A stretch of DNA of 21,644 bases from Bacteroidota bacterium (GTDB lineage: Bacteria; Bacteroidota; Rhodothermia; Rhodothermales; UBA10348). Each line of letters opens with the position of its first letter. Position 1 is the first letter of the stretch. This document shows, piece by piece, positions 21,499-21,644 of the stretch. The stretch lies in contig JAHEEH010000003.1 of NCBI GenBank assembly GCA_024640835.1, forward strand, positions 1 to 21,644. Reading direction: 5' to 3'. The notes under the pieces are model-generated. The model worked only from the letters and a program-made list of their open reading frames with translations, was not told the DNA's origin and did no database searches. A program made the position numbers and the translations under genes.

Positions 21499-21644
21499 AT
21501 GGCTGCTGATCAAGACTGGCTCTACTTCTTCGGCCGGGACCTTAAGAAACTGAGCGACGGAGGAAACGACCTTGGAGTACCATACCGCAGCCTTTACAGT
21601 AATCCTACCTGCAGGCATATCACTCGGCAGTTTCCAGGTATAGG
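21499..21644 (+). CDS. unrecognised partial ORF, cut by the window end
   Basis: An open frame of 48 codons starting MAADQDWLYFFGRDLKKLSD and running past the window edge. GAGG lies 4 nt before the ATG. Codon choice is less GC-rich (GTA, CCA, AGT, AAT, CCT, CTT) than in the genes to the left, which fits a different origin. The frame is open back to 21301, with an ATG at 21361, but that upstream part reads as low-quality sequence across the hairpin. I recognise no family. Whether it is real needs sequence beyond the window. Confidence 0.4.
   Translation, partial: MAADQDWLYFFGRDLKKLSDGGNDLGVPYRSLYSNPTCRHITRQFPGI

Overview
The window is a dense, high-GC stretch of bacterial chromosome (about two thirds G+C by eye). 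The lineage is probably a pigmented, high-GC member of the Bacteroidota/Rhodothermota side of the FCB group. Two secreted enzymes end in Por-type (type IX secretion) C-terminal sorting domains. There is a one-protein hybrid two-component system with a periplasmic propeller. The carotenoid operon has the Bacteroidota-like layout of crtI-crtB, a small secreted unknown, idi, crtZ and a crtYcd-type cyclase. No rRNA, tRNA, CRISPR array or complete mobile element was found.

Region 1 (1-5966). The 3' end of a gamma-glutamyltransferase gene converges on a seven-gene minus-strand operon. In transcription order the operon is carH-like B12 photoreceptor/repressor, crtI, crtB, unknown exported protein, idi, crtZ and lycopene cyclase. 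Four of the six junctions are 4-bp ATGA overlaps and the other two are gaps of 1-2 nt, so translation looks coupled throughout. Together the enzymes would carry IPP/GGPP to phytoene, lycopene, beta-carotene and zeaxanthin; no GGPP synthase or ketolase is in the window. The 83-bp divergent control region upstream of carH is unusually AT-rich. It holds a TTGAC-type inverted repeat that overlaps promoter-like elements on both strands, and the predicted carH transcript starts on its own AUG.

Region 2 (5967-8550). Divergent from the operon are a TIGR01777-type epimerase fused to an SRPBCC domain and two coupled tandem PrxQ/BCP-type peroxiredoxin lipoproteins. The second peroxiredoxin has lost the resolving cysteine. 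Sharing a control region with the carotenoid operon suggests one light/photo-oxidative stress regulon (inference).

Region 3 (8650-15715). A 1375-residue hybrid sensor (propeller, Y_Y_Y, TM, histidine kinase, receiver, AraC HTH) is followed by a two-gene unit encoding an exported esterase with a glycogen-binding-like N-domain and an exported serine beta-lactamase-family enzyme. Both enzymes carry C-terminal sorting domains. Between the sensor and this unit lies a 22-bp direct repeat that is a good candidate operator.

Region 4 (15754-21176). This part holds mostly single genes: an exported S9 prolyl-oligopeptidase-family peptidase (minus), a zinc-ribbon/Smr protein, a TIGR02206-type membrane protein, a class I methyltransferase (minus) and an exported CE15-like glucuronoyl esterase.

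Region 5 (21177-21644). The composition becomes more AT-rich. It contains a 7-bp tandem repeat (AATTGCT family), a strong GC hairpin and the start of an unrecognised ORF that runs off the window.
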